A stretch of DNA of 64,000 nt. It comes from JAAZBV01 sp964499695 (GTDB lineage: Bacteria > Desulfobacterota > DSM-4660 > Desulfatiglandales > HGW-15). The translations under genes and the position numbers were made by a program. The DNA lies in contig CAZCMD010000006.1 of assembly GCA_964499695.1 (NCBI GenBank), forward strand, positions 1 through 64,000. Reading direction: 5' to 3'. Positions 15,182-23,522 of this stretch are shown here, in pieces; position 1 is the stretch's first letter; each line of letters opens with the position of its first letter. Under the pieces are notes generated by a model. It was not told the DNA's origin. It worked only from the letters and a program-made list of their open reading frames with translations, and made no database searches.

Positions 15182-16873
15182 ATGGATAAGTTTAAAAAAA
15201 TAAAAACAAACATCGAGTATCTGAAAAAGCTCTTTATCATGCCCGAATCCCCGGATAAGTTTGTGGAATTCGGCAATGATTTACTGGAGCTTATACACGA
15301 TTTTTTTCAGGAAAAAGGCGGGATACACAGCAGCGCCACACTCCCCGAACTCAGCACCATTTTCAGTGAAACCTCTATCCCTGACAGCCCCTTACTGATA
15401 AAGGATGTCCTGTCCGAGATAAAACTAAAGGTCATAGACCACTCCGTAAAGGTTGCCAACCCCTATTATATAGGGCATATGACGAGTGCCGTCCCCTATT
15501 TCATGATCCTCCTTGAGATGATTATTGCTGCCCTGAACCAGAATCAGGTCAAGATAGAGACTGCAAGGGCATCAAGTTTTGTCGAAAGAGAGCTTGTGGC
15601 ATGGCTTCACAACCTGATTTTCAATAAAAAACCGGGGTTTTATGAAAAAAATATACATAATCCAAAGGTTTCTCTGGGTAATGTAACATCGGGCGGCACC
15701 CTTTCAAATGTAACCGCCCTTATGGTCGCAAGGGAGAAGGCATTTCCGCCTGATGGTGACTTCCCTGGTTTCAGAATTGCCGGTGCTGTAGATGCCCTTA
15801 TGCATTATGGCTATCGCCGGGGTGTAATACTGGTTTCTACAAGGGGGCACTATTCCATAACAAAGGCAGCCAACATCCTCGGAATAGGCGAATCAAACGT
15901 AATAAATATCCCTGTTGATATGAATAACCGTATTGATATAAAAAAACTGCTCCTGAGACTGAAAAAATTTAATGAAAGCAGGGGAAAAGAGCGAACAAAA
16001 ATTATATCAATAATAGGTATTGCAGGCACAACGGAAACCGGAAATGTCGATGATCTTGAGGCACTGGCAGAGATTTCACAGGAGGCCGGCACCCATTTCC
16101 ATGTGGATGCAAGCTGGGGCGGGCCCGCCCTGCTGGCTGACGAATACAGACCTGTTTTTAAAGGAATAGACAAGGCAGACTCGGTGGCCTTTGATTCCCA
16201 TAAACTCCTCTATTGTCCCGCAAGTATGGGCCTTGTACTTTTTAAAAGTGAAAAGGATCTTGGTTTTATCAAGCATTCATCAAGGTATATAATAAGGAAA
16301 AACTCTGTTGATACGGGCAGATTTACCCTTGAAGGATCCAGGCCTTTTGCATGCCTGAAACCGTGGGCTTCACTCAAGATAATGGGCAGCAAGGGGTACG
16401 GACTCCTTTTCAGGCATGCAAGAAATTCAACAGACTATTTTAAAGAGATCCTTGACTCATGCAGTAATTTTGAAACCCTTAACAACCCTGAACTCTTTAT
16501 CCTGAATTACCGTTTTATCCCTGAGCAGGTTCAGAGTCAGATAGAACTCTGGGGAAAAACAGGAACTCAGAGCGGTATGATAGGGAAAAAGGCAAAAGAA
16601 AGGATTCAAAAAACCAACCGCCTGATCAACAGTCTGAATGTAAAACTTCACAGGGCATTAAGAAAAGATGATACCACATTTGTTTCAAGGACCACCCTTG
16701 AATCAACAATCTACCGCCCGCAGAACATAGTGGTCCTGCGCGCAGTTCTTATTAACCCACTTACCGAAAAGGAAACACTCGACGAAATAAAGGATACCCA
16801 GAACAGGATCGGCCTTGAGATGTGGGAAGAGTACAAGCCTGCCTTTGAACGCATAAGAATGTTTAATAACTGA
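15182..16873 (+). CDS. panP: PLP-dependent group II decarboxylase, PanP-like (putative aspartate 1-decarboxylase)
   Basis: This 563-residue enzyme has the fold of glutamate, aspartate and aromatic amino acid decarboxylases. SGGTLSNVTAL (about 176-186) binds the PLP phosphate, HVDASWGGP (about 306-314) contains the aspartate that contacts the ring nitrogen, and SHK ends in K341, the likely Schiff-base lysine. Length and motifs resemble the PanP family, which makes beta-alanine for pantothenate where the pyruvoyl enzyme PanD is missing. A glutamate decarboxylase role cannot be excluded from sequence alone. The gene lies 61 bases after the beta-CASP nuclease, on the same strand. Confidence 0.7.
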   Translation: MDKFKKIKTNIEYLKKLFIMPESPDKFVEFGNDLLELIHDFFQEKGGIHSSATLPELSTIFSETSIPDSPLLIKDVLSEIKLKVIDHSVKVANPYYIGHMTSAVPYFMILLEMIIAALNQNQVKIETARASSFVERELVAWLHNLIFNKKPGFYEKNIHNPKVSLGNVTSGGTLSNVTALMVAREKAFPPDGDFPGFRIAGAVDALMHYGYRRGVILVSTRGHYSITKAANILGIGESNVINIPVDMNNRIDIKKLLLRLKKFNESRGKERTKIISIIGIAGTTETGNVDDLEALAEISQEAGTHFHVDASWGGPALLADEYRPVFKGIDKADSVAFDSHKLLYCPASMGLVLFKSEKDLGFIKHSSRYIIRKNSVDTGRFTLEGSRPFACLKPWASLKIMGSKGYGLLFRHARNSTDYFKEILDSCSNFETLNNPELFILNYRFIPEQVQSQIELWGKTGTQSGMIGKKAKERIQKTNRLINSLNVKLHRALRKDDTTFVSRTTLESTIYRPQNIVVLRAVLINPLTEKETLDEIKDTQNRIGLEMWEEYKPAFERIRMFNN

Positions 16874-16999
16874 GTTCATCTGCATATCAATATTTGACTT
16901 GCCTGCATATTTTGGTTAATCTTCATCTGTTTAATAAAAATGACCCTTTACCCAGCCGGTAAAAAGATTAACATATTTTAACACTTTCTGGTTTCACAT

Positions 17000-17761
17000 A
17001 TGGGAATTATTTTTGATATCCACCATGCAAAAGAATATGAAGCCTGGTGCGGGTCACCTAAGGGCCTTCATCTGGATCTATTTGTTGATAAAATGATATC
17101 TGAAACACTTAAGCCCTTTAAACATGAAAGGGTTATTGATATCGGCTGCGGTTCAGGAAATCATCTTCTTATCGCCGGGAGACATGGTATGGATATAAGC
17201 GGTGTAGACGCATCACCCTATATGCTTACACTTGCTAAAAGCAGGCTCGGTGACCGGTGTGAACTGAAAAAGGCATTTGCCGAGGATCTGCCCTATGAAG
17301 ATAATGAATTTGATCTCGCCTTTTTGATAAACACCCTTGAATTTCTGGATGATCCTATTCCTGCGCTTGAAGAGGCGGGCAGAGTTGCAAAGAGGGGTAT
17401 ATTTATTGTATTTTTCAACAGCATCTCCTGCTGTATCCGCTGGCAGAAGATAAGAGGTATCTTCAGAAAAAGCCTGTTTTCAGGGATAAAAACTTACAGT
17501 TTATGGGAGATAAAAAGAGCACTGAACAGGGCTTATGGCCCGGTTCAGATAACATGGAAAAGCTTGCCAATGTCTGCCTGCTTTAGAAAAACAGTAAAAA
17601 CCCCTGTTTCCAATATCGGTTTTCTGCCATTTGGTTACCTGATAGGTATTTCTGTCACATTAACATACAGGTATAAAACAGATAACCTCTCTTTAAAGGA
17701 AAAGATTAACGGTGCAAAAAGGCCTGTAATAGAAGGGGTGCATATCAGTCACAGTAAATGA
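17000..17761 (+). CDS. Class I SAM-dependent methyltransferase
   Basis: This 253-residue protein has a Rossmann-type SAM-binding core: motif I VIDIGCGSGN (about 45-54), a GVDAS acidic loop at about 73-77, and the post-motif segment EDNEFDLAFLINTLEFLDDP. The C-terminal 90 residues contain several basic and hydrophobic stretches of unknown role. The stop codon overlaps the ATG at 17758 of the next frame, so it is translationally close to the AmrS-type gene downstream. The substrate is not evident. Membership of a UbiE/BioC-like clan is as far as the sequence goes. Confidence 0.8.
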   Translation: MGIIFDIHHAKEYEAWCGSPKGLHLDLFVDKMISETLKPFKHERVIDIGCGSGNHLLIAGRHGMDISGVDASPYMLTLAKSRLGDRCELKKAFAEDLPYEDNEFDLAFLINTLEFLDDPIPALEEAGRVAKRGIFIVFFNSISCCIRWQKIRGIFRKSLFSGIKTYSLWEIKRALNRAYGPVQITWKSLPMSACFRKTVKTPVSNIGFLPFGYLIGISVTLTYRYKTDNLSLKEKINGAKRPVIEGVHISHSK

Positions 17762-17781
17762 AAAATGGAGGTACTAAAATA

Positions 17782-18792
17782 ATGAAAGAAGCTCTGCTTT
17801 ATGAAAAACTTGCAGATAAAAAAGTCATATGTAATTTATGTAATCACAATTGCCATATCCCGGAAAATTCGAGAGGCATATGCGGGGTAAGGGAAAATAA
17901 AGGTGGAGTTCTCTATACACTGGTTTATGACAGGGTTATTGCACGGCATCTTGATCCTATTGAAAAAAAGCCTTTATTCCATTTCCTTCCAGGGAGTGGT
18001 TCCTACTCCATAGCGACCCCGGGATGCAACCTGAGATGCAGCTTCTGCCAGAACAGCGATATCTCCCAGATGCCGGTTAACAGCAAGGTATTATCCGGTG
18101 AAAGGATTTCCCCTGAAGATATAGTCAATGAGGCCCTGAAGGTAAATGCAGAGACCATCGCATATACATATACGGAACCCACAATTTTCTTTGAACTTGC
18201 AAAAGAAACCGCTGTTATCGCCGCTTCAAAGGGTCTGAGAAATGTATTTATTTCTAATGGATATATGTCTGAAAAATGCCTTGAAGAATTATCAGGATGC
18301 CTTCACGGGGCTAACATTGACCTTAAGGCTTTCAGTGATGATTTTTACAGGAAACAATGCGGCGCAAGGCTTGAACCGGTACTTAACACCATAAAAATAC
18401 TGGCAAAAATGGGGATATGGATAGAGATAACCACTCTCCTGATACCCGGGCTCAATGATTCGGAGGAAGAACTAACAAAACTTGCCGAATTTATCAAGAC
18501 CCAGAATGCAGACATCCCATGGCACATCAGTAGATTTCATCCGGCTTATAAGATGAACAACATTTCACCTACACCTGCTGACAGACTTATAAGGGCAAAA
18601 CAGATAGGCTACAGCGCCGGCCTCAGATATGTATACACAGGCAATATGCCAGGAGAAGAAGGCGAAAAGACATGCTGCCATAATTGCGGGAATCTGCTCA
18701 TAGACCGGTACGGTTTTACAGTAAACTTCAATAATATTAACAAGGGCCACTGCCCAAGGTGCAAGGTATATATCCCTGGTGTATGGGATTGA
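17782..18792 (+). CDS. amrS: AmmeMemoRadiSam system radical SAM enzyme (AmrS)
   Basis: This 336-residue radical SAM protein resembles the AmrS family: an N-terminal cysteine-rich segment (CNLCNHNCHIPENSRGICGVREN, in part), the radical SAM motif CNLRCSFC at C82, C86 and C89, a YTYTEPT segment, and a C-terminal pair of CxxC motifs (CCHNCG and CPRCK). The ATG at 17758 is possible, but GGAGGT lies nine bases before the ATG at 17782, which I prefer. The AMMECR1 and Memo partners that define the system are not in the window. The function of the family in bacteria is not settled. Confidence 0.85.
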   Translation: MKEALLYEKLADKKVICNLCNHNCHIPENSRGICGVRENKGGVLYTLVYDRVIARHLDPIEKKPLFHFLPGSGSYSIATPGCNLRCSFCQNSDISQMPVNSKVLSGERISPEDIVNEALKVNAETIAYTYTEPTIFFELAKETAVIAASKGLRNVFISNGYMSEKCLEELSGCLHGANIDLKAFSDDFYRKQCGARLEPVLNTIKILAKMGIWIEITTLLIPGLNDSEEELTKLAEFIKTQNADIPWHISRFHPAYKMNNISPTPADRLIRAKQIGYSAGLRYVYTGNMPGEEGEKTCCHNCGNLLIDRYGFTVNFNNINKGHCPRCKVYIPGVWD

Positions 18793-18803
18793 AAATACAA
18801 AAC

Positions 18804-19553
18804 CTAATATTCTACCATTTTTAAAAATAACCCCTGGGCCGGGGCCCTTGCCCCTGCCCTCTTCCTGTCAAGCGCCTCCAGGATTTCTTTAAATTCGGCA
18901 TCTGTAATTTTTCCCTTTCCTGCATCAACAATTGTACCAACGAGGTTTCTCACCATATGTCTTAAAAAACCACTGGCCTCGAAAGTTAACCTGATGGTTC
19001 CATCCTGATCTTTTTCCAAAAGCTCTGCCCTGAACATCTCCCTTACAGGGTTTATATTTGCGCTCCCCGTTGCCCTAAATGATGAAAAATCATGAATACC
19101 AATCAACATGGAGAGGCATTTCTTCATCTCCAAGAGGTCAAGCTCCTCTTTTATATGCCAGGTATATCTCCTTAAAAAGACATCGGCATCGCGGGTATTC
19201 AATATCCTGTATTCATATATCTTTCTTTTTGCACTGTACCTTGAGTGGAATTCAGGGGCAGCATATTCTGCCATTATTATTTTGATATCATCAGGAAGCA
19301 ATGAATTAAGGGCCATTTTCATTGATTCGGGCGGGATCTTTGAATCTGTAACAAAATTGGCCACCTGGGAATAAGCATGCACGCCTGCATCGGTCCTGCC
19401 AGACCCGTGGAGTGTAATATTACTTCCCGTGATTTTTTCAAGTGCTTTCTCTAAGACTTCCTGAATGGATAGGCCATTCCTCTGACGCTGCCAGCCATGA
19501 TAATTAGTACCATCATATTGAAGGATCAGTCTTATATTTTTTTTTACACCCAT
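18804..19553 (-). CDS. truA: tRNA pseudouridine(38-40) synthase TruA
   Basis: TruA isomerises uridines 38-40 in the anticodon stem-loop of tRNAs. The 249-residue protein has the catalytic GRTDAGVHA motif with D55, the N-terminal LQYDGTNYHGWQRQ signature, and the C-terminal FLRHMVRNLVGT motif. It is convergent with the AmrS-type gene (11 bases between stop codons) and lies downstream of rplM-rpsI, separated from them by a predicted terminator. Confidence 0.97.
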   Translation of the reverse strand: MGVKKNIRLILQYDGTNYHGWQRQRNGLSIQEVLEKALEKITGSNITLHGSGRTDAGVHAYSQVANFVTDSKIPPESMKMALNSLLPDDIKIIMAEYAAPEFHSRYSAKRKIYEYRILNTRDADVFLRRYTWHIKEELDLLEMKKCLSMLIGIHDFSSFRATGSANINPVREMFRAELLEKDQDGTIRLTFEASGFLRHMVRNLVGTIVDAGKGKITDAEFKEILEALDRKRAGARAPAQGLFLKMVEY

Positions 19554-19576
19554 TCTGATTTCCAGTTATTAGAAAT

Positions 19577-19606
19577 AAAAAAGGAAGCCATATCAGCTTC
19601 CTTTTT
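19577..19606 (-). terminator. Terminator downstream of rpsI
   Basis: GGAAGC (19583-19588) and GCTTCC (19596-19601) form a stem that extends through flanking A and T runs. On the minus strand the stem is followed by six Ts. It lies about 50 bases beyond the rpsI stop and just upstream of truA. The flanking runs are symmetric, so it could act in both directions. Confidence 0.75.
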
Positions 19607-19654
19607 CAGGTTACCAATCAGAATATAATTATAAGAAAAAGAGAGGAAAACGGA

Positions 19655-20047
19655 TTAACGTTTTGAATACTGGTAACGGGCCCTGGCTCCGCGTTGACCG
19701 TATTTTTTCCTTTCCTTCATTCTCGGGTCTCTTGTAAGCAGTTCGGCCTTTTTCAAAGCTGGCCGAAATTCAGGATTGATGCTTACAAGGACTCTGCTGA
19801 TGCCATGCCTTATGGCCCCTGCCTGCCCGATGACTCCGCCACCTTTTACATTCACATTTATATCATATTTATTGATCGTCTCGGTAATTTCAAGGGGCTG
19901 CTTTACTACCTCAACACCTGACTCTCTTGTAATATATTTCTCAAGAGACATCTCATTTACTGTAATAATTCCGGTACCCGGCCTTAACCATACGCGGGCG
20001 ATCGACGTTTTTCTTTTGCCAACGGCATGCCATAAGTCTTGAGCCAT
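19655..20047 (-). CDS. rpsI: 30S ribosomal protein S9
   Basis: This 130-residue protein is full length and carries the S9 hallmarks: an N-terminal GKRKTSIARVWLRPG segment, the central GGGVIGQAGAIRHGISR motif, and the C-terminal basic tail ending in YSKR, which reaches the P-site tRNA in the 30S subunit. It follows rplM by 9 bases in the usual L13-S9 operon. Confidence 0.98.
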   Translation of the reverse strand: MAQDLWHAVGKRKTSIARVWLRPGTGIITVNEMSLEKYITRESGVEVVKQPLEITETINKYDINVNVKGGGVIGQAGAIRHGISRVLVSINPEFRPALKKAELLTRDPRMKERKKYGQRGARARYQYSKR

Positions 20048-20056
20048 TAAGACCTC

Positions 20057-20485
20057 CTACATCTTTATCAATTGAGGATTCTGGGCAACATGTGGATGTT
20101 CAGAACCTGCATATATTTTAAGCTTTTTTAATTGTCGCCTTCCCAGGCTAGTCCTTGGGAGCATCCTTTTTACAGCCATATAGAGAACCTGATCAGGTTT
20201 CTTTTCTATTAATTTCTTAGCAGAAATCTGTTTGAGTCCGCCCATATATCCGGAGTGATGATAATATATTTTATTATCCCATTTATTGCCTGTAAGGGAA
20301 ACCTTTTCAGCATTGATAACAACTACAAAATCACCGGTATCAGCATGGGGAGTGAAAATAGGCTTGTGTTTTCCTCTGAGACGAGAGGCAATCTGACTGG
20401 CCAGACGGCCAAGTATCATGTCCTGAGCATCTACAAGGTACCATTTCTTTTCTATTTCTTGTTCTTTGGCAACATATGTTTTCAT
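20057..20485 (-). CDS. rplM: 50S ribosomal protein L13
   Basis: This 142-residue protein shows the L13 signatures: WYLVDAQDMILGRLAS near the N-terminus, GDFVVVINAEKV, YYHHSGYMGGLK, and the AVKRMLPRTSLGRRQLKKLK segment. It is the first gene of the rplM-rpsI operon. An E. coli L13 can repress its own operon by binding the leader mRNA; the 126-base leader here was not resolved into a specific structure. Confidence 0.98.
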   Translation of the reverse strand: MKTYVAKEQEIEKKWYLVDAQDMILGRLASQIASRLRGKHKPIFTPHADTGDFVVVINAEKVSLTGNKWDNKIYYHHSGYMGGLKQISAKKLIEKKPDQVLYMAVKRMLPRTSLGRRQLKKLKIYAGSEHPHVAQNPQLIKM

Positions 20486-20611
20486 TTTTCTCTATCCTGA
20501 ATATAAATTCAAAAAACGAATTTATTAAATCAACAGCCATAATATGTCAAGTTTTTTATTTAAATTATTTAATCATTTACCAATCGGGATACCGGACGTA
20601 CCGGACATTTT

Positions 20612-22027
20612 TTACTGATGACAATGTACAGGCAGTGTTATCCTGATTTCAAACCCCATCTCCGAATTATATGCCCTCACAATACCACCATGCCTTTCTA
20701 CAATCTTTTGTGTAATGGCCAGGCCGAGCCCTGAACCTGATGCATCAGAATCCCCAGCCCTTTGAAATGGTTCAAAAATCCTGGATAAATCCTCTTCATC
20801 GAGTTTTTTGTAGGTATTCACAACACTCAGCACCACTCTTTTATCTTCCTGGAAAAGAGATGCATAAATCCGGCCATCAGGGGCAGTATATTTGATTGCA
20901 TTATCAAGTATATTTAGAAAGGCAGTACTTAATGCGTTTATGTTTCCAATAAATCCTGAAATCAATGACAATTCGGTATATACATAGAGCTGTTTCCGGT
21001 CAATAATAGGCTTGAGCCGCTGTAGCAGATCAAGGATTAACTGTCTGATATCAAAGGGTTGCATCTCAAAACGCGCCTCAAGCATATCTATTTTTGAAAG
21101 TTCAAGTATCCTGCCGATCAGTTGATTAAGAAATTCGATATCCTCTCTGATATCATTTAAATGCCTTAAATATGTATCCTGTTTCTCCGTTTCCAGCTTT
21201 TCCCGTAATATTTCCTCTGCTATCCTGATCCTGGTTAGGGGGGTCCTGAGCTCATGGGAGACAAGGGCGGTTAATGCCTTTCCTCCTACAATCATCCTTT
21301 CGACCTTGTCTGCCATCTGATTAAATGCCGCACCGAGTTCCCCTATCTCATCACGGCCCTTGATATCTATCCTGTGTGCCAGGTCTCCGGAAGCGATACG
21401 CAGGGCAGACTGTTTAAGCACCTTTACCCTTTCAGTAATAAATCTTGAAATTGGGATTACAAGGATCGGGATAATTATACCTATACCGGCCAGACCAAAT
21501 ATAAAACCTGTTCCATCTCTTTCTCCTCCCCTCCTTTCACCGAATATCACATGAAAAAACATATCTTCACTGGCAGGGTTCTTTACAGGAGATACCACAT
21601 AGATATCACGGGTCGAATTAAACCCCTGATAAAGGGTTATATTATCGCTTACAAACCTGCTCTCTTCAGGAAGGGATGACAGGTCAGCCGGTATTTCACC
21701 CTCAAAGGACTTTAACAGCAGGTTATTATTAGTAGTTAGCCATATTTTTGCTGTGTTAAGCTTTGCAAGATTGTTTAGAAAGGCCTGCATATCATAATTT
21801 ACAATTTTATCCGGGATATCATACGATTCAGACCTGATTTTTTCCCCAATCAATTCAGTTAAAAGTATTACCCTTTCAATATTATACAGCCTGACCTGCT
21901 CCCTGATATAACGATTTCTTGCCCTTACCTCTGTTTTCATGTGCAGCCCGTAAATCATAAGCAGTGTAATTATCAGCATAAAGGTAAAGGAGAGAAAAAA
22001 CTTTATATATAATTTTGGAGGTTTCAT
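20612..22027 (-). CDS. Membrane sensor histidine kinase, CpxA-like
   Basis: This 471-residue kinase has a first membrane segment at about 10-29, a periplasmic sensor region of roughly 145 residues, a second membrane segment at about 174-196, a HAMP domain, a dimerisation and phosphoacceptor helix with LVSHELRTPL (H258), and a C-terminal ATPase domain with DNAIKYT, FEPFQRAG and GSGLGLAI. The overall plan matches the CpxA/EnvZ group of envelope-stress kinases. The start overlaps the response regulator stop by 4 bases, so the two are co-translated. The stimulus is unknown. Confidence 0.9.
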   Translation of the reverse strand: MKPPKLYIKFFLSFTFMLIITLLMIYGLHMKTEVRARNRYIREQVRLYNIERVILLTELIGEKIRSESYDIPDKIVNYDMQAFLNNLAKLNTAKIWLTTNNNLLLKSFEGEIPADLSSLPEESRFVSDNITLYQGFNSTRDIYVVSPVKNPASEDMFFHVIFGERRGGERDGTGFIFGLAGIGIIIPILVIPISRFITERVKVLKQSALRIASGDLAHRIDIKGRDEIGELGAAFNQMADKVERMIVGGKALTALVSHELRTPLTRIRIAEEILREKLETEKQDTYLRHLNDIREDIEFLNQLIGRILELSKIDMLEARFEMQPFDIRQLILDLLQRLKPIIDRKQLYVYTELSLISGFIGNINALSTAFLNILDNAIKYTAPDGRIYASLFQEDKRVVLSVVNTYKKLDEEDLSRIFEPFQRAGDSDASGSGLGLAITQKIVERHGGIVRAYNSEMGFEIRITLPVHCHQ

Positions 22028-22722
22028 TTTTGATCCACAAACATATATCCTGATCCCCAGATGGTCTTAATTCTTTTGGGTGACCCTGCATTTTTATCAA
22101 TTTTTGACCTGAGCTTGCTGATATGCACATCAATACTCCTGTCAAAGGCCATAAAATCCCTGCCCCTTGCATAATTCATAATCTGATCCCTGTTCAGGAT
22201 AACATTCGGGTTGGTCATGAGTACATCCAGTATCTTGTACTCGGTTGAAGACAGTTCTATCTCTTCTTCATCAAGCACAGCGGTCTGTTTTGCCCTGTTC
22301 AAGACAATCCCCCCTGCAATGACCAGGTTTTCAATCTCGGTATCAGCCTCTTTCTCCTGGAAAGTCCGCCTCATGACCGCCCTCATACGGGCAAGGAGTT
22401 CCCTTGGATTAAAAGGTTTTGGCAGATAATCGTCTGCCCCCAGCTCAAGACCGACAATCCGGTCTGCATCTTCACCCTTAGCTGTAAGCATAACAACCGG
22501 GATGCTGTTTTTTTGACGTATCTCCTTAAGCACCTCAAGACCGTTTTTCCCTGACAGCATAATATCAAGGATTACGATATCAGGAGATTCGGAATTAATA
22601 AAGTCCAATGCATTATTGCCATCAGCGAGGGTGATAACCTCAAAATCATTTCCTTCAAGATATTCCTTTAAGAGCATTCTTATCTTTGCATCATCTTCGA
22701 TAATCAATACCCTGCCTGCCAT
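22024..22722 (-). CDS. OmpR/PhoB-family response regulator, CpxR-like
   Basis: This 232-residue regulator has an N-terminal receiver domain (IEDD acidic pair, phospho-aspartate D53, conserved K in LPKPFNP) and a C-terminal winged-helix DNA-binding domain (about 130-230) ending in IWGSGYMF. The ATG at 22722 is chosen because GAGG lies eight bases upstream; a GTG nine bases further upstream overlaps that ribosome-binding site. It pairs with the overlapping histidine kinase. The 132 bases to the divergent zinc-ribbon gene should hold both promoters. Confidence 0.92.
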   Translation of the reverse strand: MAGRVLIIEDDAKIRMLLKEYLEGNDFEVITLADGNNALDFINSESPDIVILDIMLSGKNGLEVLKEIRQKNSIPVVMLTAKGEDADRIVGLELGADDYLPKPFNPRELLARMRAVMRRTFQEKEADTEIENLVIAGGIVLNRAKQTAVLDEEEIELSSTEYKILDVLMTNPNVILNRDQIMNYARGRDFMAFDRSIDVHISKLRSKIDKNAGSPKRIKTIWGSGYMFVDQK

Positions 22723-22854
22723 CAATATCACCTCTTTTTACATTTATTTTTCAAAACGAAAATAATATACATTAACTTGAATTGATGCACCAATAAAGTT
22801 AGCATGACACCCGATAATAGTTATATATTAATCTTTTGCAAAAAAAATCTGCTA

Positions 22855-23133
22855 ATGCCGACAAAAAGACAAGAAATAATTGAATTCCTTTCAGACAGGA
22901 CATGCACAATCCAGGAAATCTCCTCAAATCTGCATCTATCCATGCGGGAGGCACTGGATCACCTTGAACATGTAAGAAAAAGTGTTAGAGCTCCTCAGCG
23001 GTTTACAATCACACCTGCAGAATGTCTTGGCTGTGGTTTTATCTTCAGGGAAAGGTCAAAAATTCATTCTCCGGGCAAGTGTCCCAGATGCAGGGGCACC
23101 CATATCCAGGAGCCTTTATATTGCATTGAATGA
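22855..23133 (+). CDS. Small HTH regulator with C-terminal zinc ribbon (COG3357-like)
   Basis: This 92-residue protein combines an N-terminal winged-helix-like segment (about 4-42, with TIQEISSNLHLSMREALDHL) and a four-cysteine zinc ribbon (C57, C60, C76, C79). That is the layout of a predicted transcriptional regulator family. An ATG 51 bases upstream is in frame, but the sequence between is not protein-like (YILIFCKKNLL), and family members begin at the equivalent of 22855. Neither start has a strong ribosome-binding site. It is divergent from the CpxAR-like pair. The target genes are unknown. Confidence 0.7.
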   Translation: MPTKRQEIIEFLSDRTCTIQEISSNLHLSMREALDHLEHVRKSVRAPQRFTITPAECLGCGFIFRERSKIHSPGKCPRCRGTHIQEPLYCIE

Positions 23134-23139
23134 AAAAGA

Positions 23140-23442
23140 TTATTTATCTTGTTTTGTCCGGCTTTTCATAATATCAATGAATTCGTTCAGGGCAGCAGGA
23201 GAACCGAATTCCTTGTCAAACAACCTTTCATTCCAGAGTGCAAGCCCAAGTTTAAAGATATAATGCACAATGTGATCCAGCGCTTCTGGCCCATCAAGCC
23301 TGAGCACCTGTAAAAAGAGTTCATCAGGTATCTTCACAGGAAAAACAGACCCTGATGATGTGGTATCGGTTTTCAGGTAATCCTGGACACTTTTAAGTAT
23401 CATCAGATTTGTATGTTTTTTCTGGTATTCTTCCTCTTCCAT
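23140..23442 (-). CDS. Conserved-looking hypothetical protein
   Basis: I do not recognise this 100-residue soluble protein. It has no signal peptide, cysteines or membrane segment. It is predicted mostly helical, with a DELFLQVLRLDGPEALDHIVHYIFKLGL core and a charged C-terminus (KSRTKQDK). It ends six bases from the convergent zinc-ribbon gene and begins about 80 bases beyond the comEC stop, on the same strand. It could be the last gene of the murA-comEC transcript. Confidence 0.5.
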   Translation of the reverse strand: MEEEEYQKKHTNLMILKSVQDYLKTDTTSSGSVFPVKIPDELFLQVLRLDGPEALDHIVHYIFKLGLALWNERLFDKEFGSPAALNEFIDIMKSRTKQDK

Positions 23443-23522
23443 ATTTATCCCCTGTTCAGGGTCTGATTATATTTCAGATATTGCGCGGAGTCAAAAAAGA
23501 AATCCCCGGGCCTTATATACAG

